Assembly (NCBI GenBank): GCA_011524525.1
Contig: WTKE01000051.1
Location: 1-52,450, forward strand
Source: Bacillus sp. (in: firmicutes)
Lineage (GTDB): Bacteria > Bacillota > Bacilli > Bacillales > Cytobacillaceae
Direction: 5' to 3'
DNA: 52,450 bases
The position numbers were made by a program, and so were the translations under genes. How positions within the stretch are numbered: position 1 is the first letter of the stretch; each line of letters opens with the position of its first letter. Of this stretch, positions 34,209 to 43,872 are shown one piece after another. A model generated the notes under the pieces. It worked only from the letters and a program-made list of their open reading frames with translations, did no database searches and was not told the origin of the DNA.

Positions 34209-35783
34209 ATGGACCTAATAAACGATGAATATTTTCGAATGGAAGAAGAGAACGGATCTATCTTTATTACTGTTTTGCAAAAAGGATATTCACTTAATCA
34301 ATTGGATCAGCTTGTTCGAGAGCATCCGAGAATATCGATTACAAAATTTGTAGAGTTGAAAACTAGTTTAGAACAGGCAATAAGTGAGAAGATACATATC
34401 GGTGATTGGAAGCCTCTTATTTCTATTTCTATTAGTGAAAATAAGATGATTGCAAAAATGCGCCTTAACGTAACAGAAGCACAATTACAAAGTGAGTGTG
34501 AAAAAATCACTGCCGACATAATGGAAGCGTTAAGTGTTCATGGAATTACAAATGGAATAATGGAAACAGCAGTGAAGCAACCGATTGCTAATAAGGAATT
34601 TGTCGTAGCAAAAGGTAATTCAGCCCTTACTGGAACGGATGCAGTTGTACGGTACTTTCAATTATCTGACCGAAAACCGACGATACGTGAAGACGGAAAA
34701 GCGGATTACTTTGATTTGCATTTTATTGATGAAGTGAAAGCTGGGGAATGGCTTGGTGAAAAGATACCATGTTCAGATGGTGTTCCTGGAAGGAATGTAC
34801 TAGGAGAGGTTTTACTTCCGAAAAAAGGGAAGGACAAACCCTTGTTTTATGACCATAAGACGGTTGAGAAGGTAGAAAAGAACGATGTAACCATTTTGAA
34901 AGCACTTGTAGATGGAGTTGTTCAATACAAAGATGGAAAAATTTCTGTTGGGAACCATCTCATTATAAATGGAGATGTTGGAACGGGTACGGGGAACATT
35001 CAATTTGATGGAAGTGTCACAATTACCGGGATGGTCTCAGCGGGCTTTAGTGTCAGAGCTACTCTAGATATTTCAATCCAAGGGGAGCTAGGCATAAGTG
35101 GGGTCAAAGAAGTGGAATCCGAAAGTGGTGACATTTTTATTAAAGGTGGAGTATTTGGGAATAACATAACCCTTATTAAAGCAGCAAAAAATATATTCTT
35201 AAAACATGCCAATGAATGTACTCTAGAAGCGGGTGAGGATATTCATATTGGTTATTATGCATTAGGTGCAAAGATTAAGGGAAGAAATATTATCGCTAAC
35301 GAACAAAAGGGTAAAATTATTGGAGGATCCATAGAAGCGAAAGGGAAGGTAAGCGCTGCTGTATTCGGTAATAGGCTAGAAAGGAAGACGTTTATTCAGG
35401 TTGAAGGATTCAATCGTTTCGAATTAGAACATGAGCTTTCAGAGTTGCTGTTGAGGTATAAAGAAAAAGTGTTTTATGTGGAAGGGCTTAAAAAGCAACT
35501 CGAATCGTTTGAAGGCTTACAATCGCATCTAAATGAAACGCAATTAAAGCAATTTCAACAGTTAAAGACGGTATATGAGGATGAAATGATTGAAGTCTCC
35601 TTTTTAGAGGCACGAAGAAAAAACGTCATGAAGCTTCTTGAGACAAAGGGAGAAGGTCAAGTAAGCATACAAGTTGCAGCGTATCCAGAAACGACATTAC
35701 AAATCAAGAATCAGAAAAAACATGTTCAAACTTTAATAAAAGGGACTATTTACTGTGATAGGAATACACTTTACTCTGAATAA
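34209..35783 (+). CDS. FapA-domain (DUF342) protein
   Basis: This 524-residue protein of the FapA/DUF342 family has an N-terminal region (about residues 1-165), then the family core (residues about 170-420) with CSDGVPGRNVLGEVLLPKKGKDKPL, DGVVQYKDGKISVGNHLIINGDVGTGTGNIQFDGSVTITG and a run of short beta-helix turns, ending in a coiled-coil tail. In Vibrio, FapA affects the adenylate cyclase/PTS link; in Firmicutes the role is unknown. ATG at 34209 follows AGGGTGA; an ATG at 34188 lies before it. The location beside spo0A and a SigE-like promoter hint at a sporulation role. Confidence 0.75.
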   Translation: MDLINDEYFRMEEENGSIFITVLQKGYSLNQLDQLVREHPRISITKFVELKTSLEQAISEKIHIGDWKPLISISISENKMIAKMRLNVTEAQLQSECEKITADIMEALSVHGITNGIMETAVKQPIANKEFVVAKGNSALTGTDAVVRYFQLSDRKPTIREDGKADYFDLHFIDEVKAGEWLGEKIPCSDGVPGRNVLGEVLLPKKGKDKPLFYDHKTVEKVEKNDVTILKALVDGVVQYKDGKISVGNHLIINGDVGTGTGNIQFDGSVTITGMVSAGFSVRATLDISIQGELGISGVKEVESESGDIFIKGGVFGNNITLIKAAKNIFLKHANECTLEAGEDIHIGYYALGAKIKGRNIIANEQKGKIIGGSIEAKGKVSAAVFGNRLERKTFIQVEGFNRFELEHELSELLLRYKEKVFYVEGLKKQLESFEGLQSHLNETQLKQFQQLKTVYEDEMIEVSFLEARRKNVMKLLETKGEGQVSIQVAAYPETTLQIKNQKKHVQTLIKGTIYCDRNTLYSE

Positions 35784-35800
35784 TGGAGGTATGGACATTT

Positions 35801-36541
35801 ATGACTGAAATACTTGCGCATCGCGGCTATTCTGCTAAGTTTCCTGAAAATACGATGATCGCTTTTCGTGGAGCTGAATATGCAAATGCAGATGGAGTAG
35901 AGCTAGATGTTCAGCTTTCAAAGGATGGTGAAGTAGTTGTCATCCATGATGAAAAGCTAAACCGTACTACTACTGGAAAAGGATATGTGAAGGACTTTAC
36001 ACTTCAAGAGTTGAAAAAAATGGATGCGGGAGTATTGTTTCCTGATATAAAAGAAAAACAAACGATTCCTACTTTAGAGGAAGTATTCACTTGGCTGACG
36101 ACAAATAAGCTAACCTGTAATGTTGAATTAAAAAATGGTGTATTTCGTTACGAAGGAATGGAAGAAAAAGTGATACAATTAATTCATCAATATGAACTCA
36201 CTGAACGTATTGTAATTTCTTCATTTAACCATTACAGTATTGTACATTGCTATAGACTTGCTCCAGAAATTGAGATTGCCCCTTTGTTATCAGAAGGTCT
36301 ATATATGCCATGGGTATATGCAGCATCTATTCAAGCGAAAGGGTTTCATCCCCACTATTTAGCTGCGTCAAATGAGGTGATCGGAGATTCTCTAGAGTCG
36401 GGGATATCTGTAAGGCCATATACAGTCAATAAAGAAGCTGAGATGAAGAGATTATTTCAAATCAACTGTACGGCCATTATAACTGATGATCCCACCATAG
36501 CGGTTAAACTTCGGGATAAATATAAAAAAGACAAAGCGTAA
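35801..36541 (+). CDS. yqiK: Glycerophosphodiester phosphodiesterase, YqiK-like
   Basis: This 246-residue GDPD-family enzyme hydrolyses glycerophosphodiesters to glycerol 3-phosphate and an alcohol. Catalytic and metal residues are visible in LAHRGYSAKFPENTM (His and Arg), GVELDVQLSKDGEVVVIHDEKLNRTT (Glu, Asp, His) and CNVELKNG (Glu). There is no signal peptide, so it acts in the cytoplasm. ATG at 35801 lies 10 nt after GGAGGT and agrees with the B. subtilis start; an upstream in-frame start at 35783 would overlap the preceding stop. Confidence 0.88.
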   Translation: MTEILAHRGYSAKFPENTMIAFRGAEYANADGVELDVQLSKDGEVVVIHDEKLNRTTTGKGYVKDFTLQELKKMDAGVLFPDIKEKQTIPTLEEVFTWLTTNKLTCNVELKNGVFRYEGMEEKVIQLIHQYELTERIVISSFNHYSIVHCYRLAPEIEIAPLLSEGLYMPWVYAASIQAKGFHPHYLAASNEVIGDSLESGISVRPYTVNKEAEMKRLFQINCTAIITDDPTIAVKLRDKYKKDKA

Positions 36542-36571
36542 TCATATAGTTACGCTTTGTCTTTTTTTTGT
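36529..36571. terminator. Bidirectional terminator between yqiK and yqzF
   Basis: AAAGACAAAGCGTAA and TTACGCTTTGTCTTT form a perfect 15-bp stem around an 8-nt loop, with A and T tracts on opposite sides. It includes the ends of both convergent genes. Confidence 0.92.
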
Positions 36572-36801
36572 GTCTGAAATCGATCTTGTACTTTATTTTT
36601 TTTGCGATCTCTGTGAAAGATAAAGCCTGCAACGAAAGAAAGCCCTGCCACAAATAGAAATAGACCGATTAAAAATTGAAGCCAAAGATATGGAAAGGGT
36701 GAAAGAAGTATCCCGAACAGCATATCTCGCATGAGTTTAATTCCGTATGCTGCGAGAAATCCAGGTATTAATAAGACAAGTAACGCAAATATTCTAATCA
36801 T
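36550..36801 (-). CDS. yqzF: DUF2627 membrane protein YqzF
   Basis: This 83-residue protein has two hydrophobic helices (about residues 3-20 and 35-60, WLQFLIGLFLFVAGLSFVAGFIF) and a basic C-terminal tail. Size, sequence pattern (MIRIFALLVLLIPGFLAAYGIKLMRD) and location before bkdR match the uncharacterised YqzF/DUF2627 family. ATG at 36801 has AAGGGA upstream at correct spacing; an earlier ATG at 36816 overlaps that site. Confidence 0.82.
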   Translation of the reverse strand: MIRIFALLVLLIPGFLAAYGIKLMRDMLFGILLSPFPYLWLQFLIGLFLFVAGLSFVAGFIFHRDRKKNKVQDRFQTQKKDKA

Positions 36802-36861
36802 AGGCAATCCCTTCAAAACGAAAGTGTGGTCTCCTTTGCCATCATAAATTATTCTCCCAAT

Positions 36862-36890
36862 TTGTCAAGATGGAGTATTCACATTAAAAT
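36862..36890 (+). promoter_or_regulatory. SigA promoter of bkdR
   Basis: TTGTCA (36862-36867), 17-nt spacer, TAAAAT (36885-36890). Each hexamer has one mismatch from consensus. It lies 46 nt before the bkdR start. Confidence 0.65.
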
Positions 36891-36936
36891 AGAGATATGC
36901 AATATTTTTCATTATACATATTGAGTAGGTGATTTT

Positions 36937-38997
36937 TTGCAGACAGTTATGATTGTGGGCGCCGGTAAGGGTGGAACATCTATATTAAAAATATTAAAAG
37001 AAACAGCGATGCTTGATGTCAAAGTAGTGATTGATCGTGATCTAGAAGCGGAAGGAATAAAACACGCCAAAATGAATGGAATCATTACAGATATTGATTG
37101 GCGTCATTATATAGAAACAGTTGATATTATTATTGAGGTAACTGGTGATGAAAAGGTTTTTCGTGAATTAAGAGATGCTCGTTCTAAGAATACGGTTCTT
37201 ATTCCAGGAAGTGTAGCCTTTCTTGTTACCATGTTAATTGAGGAAAAAGAAAAGTTGCTAGATAAAGTCCAAAATGATGCATACAAGCATGACCTGATTT
37301 TTAATTCGACTGACGATGGGATGATAGTAGTAAATAAAGACGGGGTAGTTACCCTTTTTAATAGCAGTGCGGAGAGAATGACGGGGACTAGCCAGAAAGA
37401 GGCGATCGGGAGACCAATCATTGAAGTTATCCCTTCAAGTCAGTTGCCGCGTATTTTAAAAACCAGAAAAATTGAAGCGAATCATGAATTGGTATTAACG
37501 AATGGAATGCATGTGATAACCACCCGAATCCCGATGATTGATGAAAATAATCAATTAATTGGGGCGTTCTCTGTTTTTAAAGATAAAACAGAGCTAATGG
37601 ACTTGGCGCTAGAAATAACGAATTTAAATGAAATAAAGACCATGCTTCAAGCGATTATTCAGTCTAGTGATGAAGCGATTTCTGTAGTAGACGAGAACGG
37701 AAATGGGATTATGATTAATCCAGCTTATACCAGGTTAACAGGATTGACGGAGGAACAAGTCATTGGTCAACCAGCCAATGCTGATATATCAGAAGGTGAA
37801 AGTATGCATATGAAAGTGCTCCAAACGAGAAGACCGGTAAGAGGAGTAACGATGAGAGTTGGTCCAAATAAAAAAGACGTAATTGTTAATGTGGCTCCTA
37901 TAATCGTTGATGGAAAGCTAAAAGGAAGCGTCGGAGTTATTCATGATATGTCCGAAATTCAAAGCTTAAATAAAGAGTTGAGTAGAGCGAGGCAAATCAT
38001 TCGTACTCTTGAAGCGAAATACTCCTTTGATGATATTATTGGTCGTTCGGAGGAAATTCAGCTTTCGATTGAACAAGCAAGACTTGGAGCGAAAACTCCT
38101 GCCACGGTATTGCTTCGAGGTGAATCAGGAACGGGGAAGGAACTTTTTGCACATGCGATCCATAATGGAAGTGATCGGAAATATAACAAGTTTATCCGCG
38201 TAAATTGTGCGGCATTATCCGAAAGTCTGCTTGAGAGTGAACTGTTTGGCTATGAGGAAGGAGCCTTCTCAGGTGCGAAACGTGGAGGCAAAAGAGGGTT
38301 CTTTGAAGAAGCGAATAATGGAAGTATTTTTCTCGATGAAATTGGTGAGTTGACGGCCAATACACAAGCAAAGTTACTAAGGGTGCTTCAAGAAAATGAA
38401 ATTACAAGAGTGGGTGGGACAAAATCGATCCCGATTAATGTTCGAGTGATCGCTGCCACGAATGTAAATATTGAGAAGGGCATTGCAAACGGTACTTTTC
38501 GGGAAGACTTATATTATCGTCTCAATCGAATGCCTATCCATATTCCTGCTTTAAGATTCAGAAAAGAGGATATTCCGTTGCTTTGCGAAAGGCTCATTCA
38601 GAAAATAAATCAAGATTATGGGCGCAATGTGGAGGGGATCACTCCGCTCGCGATGAAGCAGCTTATGCGTTACGACTGGCCAGGCAATGTTCGAGAATTA
38701 GAAAACATTCTTGGACGGGCGATCATTTTTATGACCAACCATGAAACAGAAATCGATATTTTGCATGTTCCTGCTTTAATTCAGGAGCAAGATCAGTTAC
38801 CTAAGGTGACAGCCGATGATGAAAAAAAGGAATCGCTTGCAGAATTGGTTGAAGATTTTGAAGCGAAAATAATCGCTCAGACTTTAGCGGAGCTAAAAGG
38901 AAATAAAACAGCGGCTGCAAAGAAATTGGGATTATCTGTTCGGAATTTATATTATAAGCTTGATAAATACAACCTTGCTAGAAGTGGCATGCAATAA
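36937..38997 (+). CDS. bkdR: Sigma-54-dependent activator BkdR
   Basis: BkdR activates the branched-chain keto acid operon with sigma-54 (SigL). The 686-residue protein has an N-terminal Rossmann-like region (VGAGKGGTS, residues 7-15), two PAS-type domains (about 118-225 and 235-345), the AAA+ domain with Walker A GESGTGKE (395-402) and the sigma-54 loop GAFSGA (442-447, Ser in place of the usual Thr), and a C-terminal Fis-type helix-turn-helix ([21 protein letters not shown]). It starts at TTG with AGGTGA upstream. Length matches B. subtilis BkdR (about 690). Confidence 0.95.
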   Translation: MQTVMIVGAGKGGTSILKILKETAMLDVKVVIDRDLEAEGIKHAKMNGIITDIDWRHYIETVDIIIEVTGDEKVFRELRDARSKNTVLIPGSVAFLVTMLIEEKEKLLDKVQNDAYKHDLIFNSTDDGMIVVNKDGVVTLFNSSAERMTGTSQKEAIGRPIIEVIPSSQLPRILKTRKIEANHELVLTNGMHVITTRIPMIDENNQLIGAFSVFKDKTELMDLALEITNLNEIKTMLQAIIQSSDEAISVVDENGNGIMINPAYTRLTGLTEEQVIGQPANADISEGESMHMKVLQTRRPVRGVTMRVGPNKKDVIVNVAPIIVDGKLKGSVGVIHDMSEIQSLNKELSRARQIIRTLEAKYSFDDIIGRSEEIQLSIEQARLGAKTPATVLLRGESGTGKELFAHAIHNGSDRKYNKFIRVNCAALSESLLESELFGYEEGAFSGAKRGGKRGFFEEANNGSIFLDEIGELTANTQAKLLRVLQENEITRVGGTKSIPINVRVIAATNVNIEKGIANGTFREDLYYRLNRMPIHIPALRFRKEDIPLLCERLIQKINQDYGRNVEGITPLAMKQLMRYDWPGNVRELENILGRAIIFMTNHETEIDILHVPALIQEQDQLPKVTADDEKKESLAELVEDFEAKIIAQTLAELKGNKTAAAKKLGLSVRNLYYKLDKYNLARSGMQ

Positions 38998-39038
38998 ATT
39001 GCATACAATGAAATAATTTGCAGGATAATTCATGCAAA
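38989..39038 (+). promoter_or_regulatory. Putative BkdR upstream activating sequences
   Basis: Two dyads with related half-sites lie 27-76 nt before the -24 element: ATGCAAT-AA-ATTGCAT (38989-39004, overlapping the bkdR stop codon) and TTTGCA-N10-TGCAAA (39017-39038). Enhancer-binding activators of sigma-54 bind such paired sites, so these are likely BkdR sites. Confidence 0.65.
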
Positions 39039-39064
39039 ATAAAACGTTTTCACATTTTATTTTT

Positions 39065-39080
39065 TGGCATGCTTCTTGCA
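39065..39080 (+). promoter_or_regulatory. Sigma-54 (-24/-12) promoter of the bkd operon
   Basis: TTGGCATGCTTCTTGCA contains the invariant GG of the -24 and GC of the -12 at 10-nt separation, very close to the TGGCACG-N4-TTGCA consensus. It lies about 50 nt before ptb and just after bkdR, as expected. Confidence 0.9.
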
Positions 39081-39130
39081 TAATGTTATACAGGAGTATC
39101 GCAAGCTGGGTAAAGAGGGGTTGAACTTAC

Positions 39131-40036
39131 ATGACATTGGATTTGCTAATCGAAAGAGCAACCCAATATGAAGAAAAGACCGTAGCGGTAGCAGCGGCAG
39201 ATGATGTAGAGGTTATTGAAGCAGTTATAGAGGCTTTAAGGCTTAGGATAGCAAATTTCTTTCTATATGGAGATAAAGAGCAAATTTTGTCTATACTGAG
39301 GGAAAAAGCCCCGGAGCTAGTAAGAAGTGAAAAAATAAAGATTTTTCATACCAACTCAAGTGCTTCTGCTGCTGAACATGCAGTTAAAGCAATTAAATTA
39401 AATGAAGCAAATGTACTTATGAAGGGGAATGTCCCCACAGCCACCATCTTAAAGTCAGTCCTTAATAAAGACTACGGATTACGAACAGGGAATGTTCTGT
39501 CGCATATCTCCGTTTTTGAAGTTGCTGGATATGACCGTTTTACAATCGTTACCGATGCAGCTATGAACATAAATCCTGATTTAGATACAAAAATACAAAT
39601 CATTAATAATTCGGTAAAACTTGCGAAATCAATCGGAATTGAAACTCCACGTGTTGCAGTTATTGCGGCAGTAGAGGTCGTAAATCCATCCATGTCAGCA
39701 ACCATGGATGCAGCGATCTTAACTCAAATGAACCGAAGAGGTCAAATAAAGGATTGCATTATAGACGGACCGTTTGGTCTTGATAATGCCATTTCTCTCG
39801 AGGCTGCTAAGCAGAAAAAGATTAACAGTGAGGTGGCAGGACGAGCTGATATTTTATTAGTGCCAACTATCGAAGTAGGAAATACACTATATAAATCACT
39901 CGTATATTTTGCTGGTGCTAGGGTTGGAGCGATCATAGCCGGAGCAAAAGTACCAATTGTTTTAACATCTAGGGCAGATTCAGCTGAAAGTAAAGTGTAT
40001 TCACTTGCTCTGGCCATTTGTTCTGTTTGTAAATAA
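39131..40036 (+). CDS. ptb: Phosphate butyryl/branched-acyl transferase
   Basis: Ptb exchanges CoA for phosphate on butyryl and branched-chain acyl-CoAs (isobutyryl, isovaleryl), and with butyrate kinase yields ATP. The 301-residue protein belongs to the phosphate acetyl/butyryl transferase family: LMKGNVPTATILKSVL, VTDAAMNINPDLDTKIQI, DGPFGLDNAIS and the C-terminal PIVLTSRADSAESKVYSLALA are characteristic. It is the first gene of the sigma-54-driven operon. The AGAGGGG site lies slightly far (about 11 nt) from the ATG. Confidence 0.93.
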   Translation: MTLDLLIERATQYEEKTVAVAAADDVEVIEAVIEALRLRIANFFLYGDKEQILSILREKAPELVRSEKIKIFHTNSSASAAEHAVKAIKLNEANVLMKGNVPTATILKSVLNKDYGLRTGNVLSHISVFEVAGYDRFTIVTDAAMNINPDLDTKIQIINNSVKLAKSIGIETPRVAVIAAVEVVNPSMSATMDAAILTQMNRRGQIKDCIIDGPFGLDNAISLEAAKQKKINSEVAGRADILLVPTIEVGNTLYKSLVYFAGARVGAIIAGAKVPIVLTSRADSAESKVYSLALAICSVCK

Positions 40037-40069
40037 AGAAAACACTGTTGGTTGAGGAGGAAGAAATAA

Positions 40070-41164
40070 ATGGAAATTTTTAAGTATATGGAAACCTATG
40101 ATTACGAGCAATTGGTGTTTTGCCAAGATAAACAATCTGGATTAAAGGCGATTATCGCTATACATGATACAACTTTAGGTCCTGCCTTAGGTGGAACGCG
40201 GATGTGGACATACGAATCAGAGGAAGCTGCGATTGAAGATGCCTTGCGTCTAGCAAAGGGAATGACCTATAAAAATGCAGCGGCAGGATTAAATCTTGGC
40301 GGTGGAAAAACGGTTATTATTGGTGATCCCCGTAAAGATAAAAATGAAGAATTGTTCCGTGCGTTTGGTCGATATATTCAAGGATTAAATGGACGCTACA
40401 TTACTGCGGAAGATGTAGGAACAACCGTTGCAGACATGGATTTAATTCACGAAGAAACGGATTACGTAACGGGTATATCTCCGGCGTTTGGTTCCTCTGG
40501 AAATCCATCACCTGTTACTGCATATGGTGTTTATCGTGGGATGAAAGCTGCTGCAAAAGAAGCATTTGGCACGGATTCGCTTGAAGGAAAAGTGGTTGCC
40601 GTACAAGGTGTAGGAAATGTAGCATATAACTTGTGCCGTCATCTTCATGAAGAAGGTGCGCAATTAATTGTAACGGATATTAATAAAGAAGCTGTACAAA
40701 GGGCTGTTGAAGATTTTGGAGCCAAAGCGGTTGAGCCGAATGAAATTTATAGTGTGGATTGTGATATTTATGCACCATGTGCTCTTGGGGCAGTCATTAA
40801 TGATAACACGATTCCGCAAATTAAAGCGAAAGTCATTGCAGGAGCGGCAAACAACCAGCTACGTGACACACGCCACGGTGATATCATTCATGAAATGGGA
40901 ATTGTTTATGCGCCAGATTACGTGATTAATGCAGGCGGAGTAATTAACGTAGCAGATGAGTTATACGGCTATAACCATGAGAGAGCAATGAAAAAAGTTG
41001 AGACGATCTACTCGAATATTGAGAAGGTCATTGAAATAGCAAAGCGTGATAGAATTCCGACCTATAAAGCGGCTGATCGAATGGCAGAAGAGCGAATTGA
41101 AAGAATGCGTAATTCTAGAAGTCAATTCCTCCAGAACGGACATCATATTTTAAGTCGACGTTAA
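40070..41164 (+). CDS. bcd: Leucine dehydrogenase
   Basis: Bcd deaminates leucine, valine and isoleucine to the keto acids used by the downstream complex, reducing NAD. The 364-residue protein (same length as B. subtilis) shows ALGGTRMW, the catalytic Lys in [19 protein letters not shown], the NAD-binding [12 protein letters not shown] and [26 protein letters not shown] precedes the ATG. A stem-loop with a T-rich tail after the stop could partly reduce downstream transcription. Confidence 0.96.
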   Translation: MEIFKYMETYDYEQLVFCQDKQSGLKAIIAIHDTTLGPALGGTRMWTYESEEAAIEDALRLAKGMTYKNAAAGLNLGGGKTVIIGDPRKDKNEELFRAFGRYIQGLNGRYITAEDVGTTVADMDLIHEETDYVTGISPAFGSSGNPSPVTAYGVYRGMKAAAKEAFGTDSLEGKVVAVQGVGNVAYNLCRHLHEEGAQLIVTDINKEAVQRAVEDFGAKAVEPNEIYSVDCDIYAPCALGAVINDNTIPQIKAKVIAGAANNQLRDTRHGDIIHEMGIVYAPDYVINAGGVINVADELYGYNHERAMKKVETIYSNIEKVIEIAKRDRIPTYKAADRMAEERIERMRNSRSQFLQNGHHILSRR

Positions 41165-41170
41165 TGCAAG

Positions 41171-41213
41171 GACAAGGAAAGGCTGAGGATTTCAGCCTCT
41201 TGTCTTTTACATA
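41171..41213 (+). terminator. Intra-operon hairpin between bcd and buk
   Basis: GACAAG...AGGCTGA pairs with TCAGCCT...TTGTC around GGATT, followed by TTTTAC. It looks like a terminator inside the operon, which may attenuate or process the transcript. Confidence 0.6.
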
Positions 41214-41249
41214 GTAGTATATAGCTTGGATACAATGGAGGTTTATACG

Positions 41250-42359
41250 TTGCATGAATTAATGAATCGAATTCTTGTCATCAACCCAGGTTCTACATCA
41301 ACGAAAATCGGAGTATTCGATAATGACCTTTCAATTTTTGAAAAGACCATACGACACGAATCAGACCAGATCAATTTGTTTGACAATATTATTGATCAAT
41401 ATGAATTCAGAAAACAGACGATACTTGAGACGCTCGATATTGAAGGAATAAATATATCAAAGCTGAGCGCTGTTTGTGGACGTGGTGGCTTACTTCGCCC
41501 TATTGAAGGTGGTACATATGAAGTAAATGATATGATGCTTTTAGACTTAAAGGCTGGTTATTCGGGCCAACACGCATCAAACCTGGGAGGAATTATTGCC
41601 TTTGAAATTGCATCGGGTTTAAATATCCCAGCTTTTATTGTTGATCCAGTTGTTGTAGATGAACTTGATCCTATCGCACGTATTTCTGGATTTCCATTAA
41701 TTGAACGGAAAAGTATATTCCATGCACTTAATCAAAAAGCGGTCGCCAGGAGGGTGTCGAAGTTACTCGGGAAAAGGTATGAGAACCTCAACTTAATAGT
41801 GACTCATATGGGTGGAGGAATCACTGTAGGGGTTCATAAAAATGGTAGAGTGATTGATGTGAATAATGGATTGCATGGAGATGGGCCATTTAGTCCGGAA
41901 CGTGCAGGAACAGTACCAGCTGGTGATTTAATTTCCTTATGTTATTCAGGAGATTTTTATAGAGAGGAAGTTATGAAGAAACTAGTAGGTCAAGGTGGGC
42001 TTGTTGGGTATCTCGGTACAAATGATGCGCTAAAGGTAGAAAAAATGATCAGTAAGGGAGATAAGCAGGCTAAGCTTATATACTCAGCGATGGCATACCA
42101 AGTAGCGAAAGAGATTGGAGCAGCTAGCAGTGTATTGGCTGGAAAAGTAGATGCCATTATCCTTACGGGTGGATTAGCGTACGGGAAAGAATTTGTTAAA
42201 GAAATCAGTGATCGTGTCAATTGGATAGCAGACGTCATAATTGAACCTGGGGAAAATGAGTTACAGGCACTTGCAGAAGGTGCGCTAAGAGTCTTAAGAG
42301 GAGAAGAAGAGGCGAAACATTATCCAAATGCAATAAAAGATACCGTTCATAGCAAGTAA
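41250..42359 (+). CDS. buk: Butyrate/branched-chain fatty acid kinase
   Basis: Buk transfers phosphate between acyl phosphate and ADP, completing ATP formation with Ptb. The 369-residue acetokinase-family protein has [16 protein letters not shown] at the N-terminus, [39 protein letters not shown] and the [12 protein letters not shown] motif. TTG at 41250 is chosen because GGAGGT ends 7 nt upstream; an in-frame TTG at 41226 precedes that site and would add eight residues. The next gene begins 16 nt after the stop. Confidence 0.92.
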   Translation: MHELMNRILVINPGSTSTKIGVFDNDLSIFEKTIRHESDQINLFDNIIDQYEFRKQTILETLDIEGINISKLSAVCGRGGLLRPIEGGTYEVNDMMLLDLKAGYSGQHASNLGGIIAFEIASGLNIPAFIVDPVVVDELDPIARISGFPLIERKSIFHALNQKAVARRVSKLLGKRYENLNLIVTHMGGGITVGVHKNGRVIDVNNGLHGDGPFSPERAGTVPAGDLISLCYSGDFYREEVMKKLVGQGGLVGYLGTNDALKVEKMISKGDKQAKLIYSAMAYQVAKEIGAASSVLAGKVDAIILTGGLAYGKEFVKEISDRVNWIADVIIEPGENELQALAEGALRVLRGEEEAKHYPNAIKDTVHSK

Positions 42360-42375
42360 CGAGGAGGGTTTTGGT

Positions 42376-43797
42376 TTGGCAGAAGAATATGATTTAGTTA
42401 TTTTAGGTGGAGGTACTGGCGGGTATGTGGCAGCAATACGTGCGTCACAGCTAGGCTTAAAAACAGCGATTGTTGAGAAGACAAAGTTAGGCGGAACTTG
42501 TTTACATAAAGGGTGTATTCCAAGTAAAGCATTACTTCGAAGTGCAGAGGTATATCGTACGACAATGAAAGCCCAAGAGTTTGGTGTGATTGCCTCAAAT
42601 ATTTCATTAGATTTTGGTAAGGTACAAGAAAGAAAGAATAAAATAGTTGATGGGCTCCATAAAGGGGTCCAACACTTGATGAAACAGGGGAAAATTAGCG
42701 TATATGAAGGAACTGGGAGGATCCTTGGTCCATCTATCTTTTCACCAATGCCAGGCACTATTTCGGTAGAGATGAATAGCGGAGAGGACAACATGATGCT
42801 CATACCAAAAAATGTCATTGTCGCAACTGGTTCTCGTCCCCGTACGTTAGAAGGTCTTGAAATTGATGGTTCGCAGGTGCTTACCTCTGATGAAGCATTG
42901 CAACTGAATTCTGTGCCTAAATCGATCCTTATTGTTGGAGGCGGTGTGATTGGGATTGAGTGGGCATCAATGCTTTCCGATTTTGGAACAGATGTAACGG
43001 TAATAGAGTATAGTGACCGCATTATTCCAACGGAAGATCGTGAAATTTCAAAGGAAATGCAGCGCTTAATGAAGAAAAAAGGAATTAAATTGGTTACCAG
43101 TGCAAAGGTTCTACCAGAAACTTTAAAAAAGGATAACGATGTTTCGATTTCTGCTGATGTAAAAGGTACGATTAAGGAATTTTCAGCCGAGAAGATATTA
43201 GTTTCTGTAGGTCGAAAAGCAAACGTGGAAGGAATTGGACTTGAAAATACAGATATTGAGATAGAAAAAGGAGTTATTAAAACAAACTCTTTTTATCAAA
43301 CAAAAGAATCCCACATTTATGCCATTGGTGATGTCATTGGTGGACTTCAGTTGGCTCATGTAGCTTCACATGAAGGAATTGTTGCGGTTGAACATATTGT
43401 AGGGGAGAAGCCATCTCCAATTGATTATAGTCTTATTTCCAAGTGTATTTACTCTAATCCTGAGGTAGCAAGTGTAGGGTACACAGAGGAAGAAGCAAGA
43501 GAAAAGGGATTCGAAGTAAAAGCAGGGAAATTTTCCTTCAGAGCCATTGGTAAAGCACTAGTGTATGGTGAGTCTGATGGATTTGTAAAAATCATTGCTG
43601 ATAAAAAAACGGATGATATTTTAGGTGTTCATATGATCGGCCCGCACGTAACAGATATGATTTCGGAGGCAGGGTTGGCTCGAGTGTTGGATGCAACTCC
43701 ATGGGAAATCGCTCAGACGATACACCCTCATCCTTCGTTGTCTGAAGCAATCGGAGAAGCAGCTCTTGCGGTAGATGGGAAAGCTTTACACGGGTGA
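42376..43797 (+). CDS. lpdV: Dihydrolipoamide dehydrogenase (E3) of the branched-chain complex
   Basis: LpdV reoxidises the lipoyl groups of the BkdB core using FAD and NAD. The 473-residue protein has the FAD motif DLVILGGGTGGYVAAIRASQLG, redox disulphide Cys42/Cys47 (GGTCLHKGCIPSKALL), the NAD motif ILIVGGGVIGIEWASML, AIGDVIGGLQLAHVASHEG, and the C-terminal HPHPSLSEAIGEAAL with catalytic His and Glu. It starts at TTG with GAGGAGGG upstream. Confidence 0.96.
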   Translation: MAEEYDLVILGGGTGGYVAAIRASQLGLKTAIVEKTKLGGTCLHKGCIPSKALLRSAEVYRTTMKAQEFGVIASNISLDFGKVQERKNKIVDGLHKGVQHLMKQGKISVYEGTGRILGPSIFSPMPGTISVEMNSGEDNMMLIPKNVIVATGSRPRTLEGLEIDGSQVLTSDEALQLNSVPKSILIVGGGVIGIEWASMLSDFGTDVTVIEYSDRIIPTEDREISKEMQRLMKKKGIKLVTSAKVLPETLKKDNDVSISADVKGTIKEFSAEKILVSVGRKANVEGIGLENTDIEIEKGVIKTNSFYQTKESHIYAIGDVIGGLQLAHVASHEGIVAVEHIVGEKPSPIDYSLISKCIYSNPEVASVGYTEEEAREKGFEVKAGKFSFRAIGKALVYGESDGFVKIIADKKTDDILGVHMIGPHVTDMISEAGLARVLDATPWEIAQTIHPHPSLSEAIGEAALAVDGKALHG

Positions 43798-43872
43798 ATG
43801 AGTGTGTGTCCACTCTAGAAATACAAATGTACACAAAGGGTGTCTGTCACCGTTAAATAGGAGGTTATGATA

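Noticed and set aside
39035-39058. Catabolite-responsive element (cre) before the bkd promoter
   Set aside because: AAAACGTTTTCAC matches only the right half of the cre consensus; the left half is poor. It is too weak to list.
42294-43022. 242-codon reverse frame across buk/lpdV
   Set aside because: It is antisense to conserved lpdV coding sequence; the Pro/Ser-rich composition is a shadow effect.
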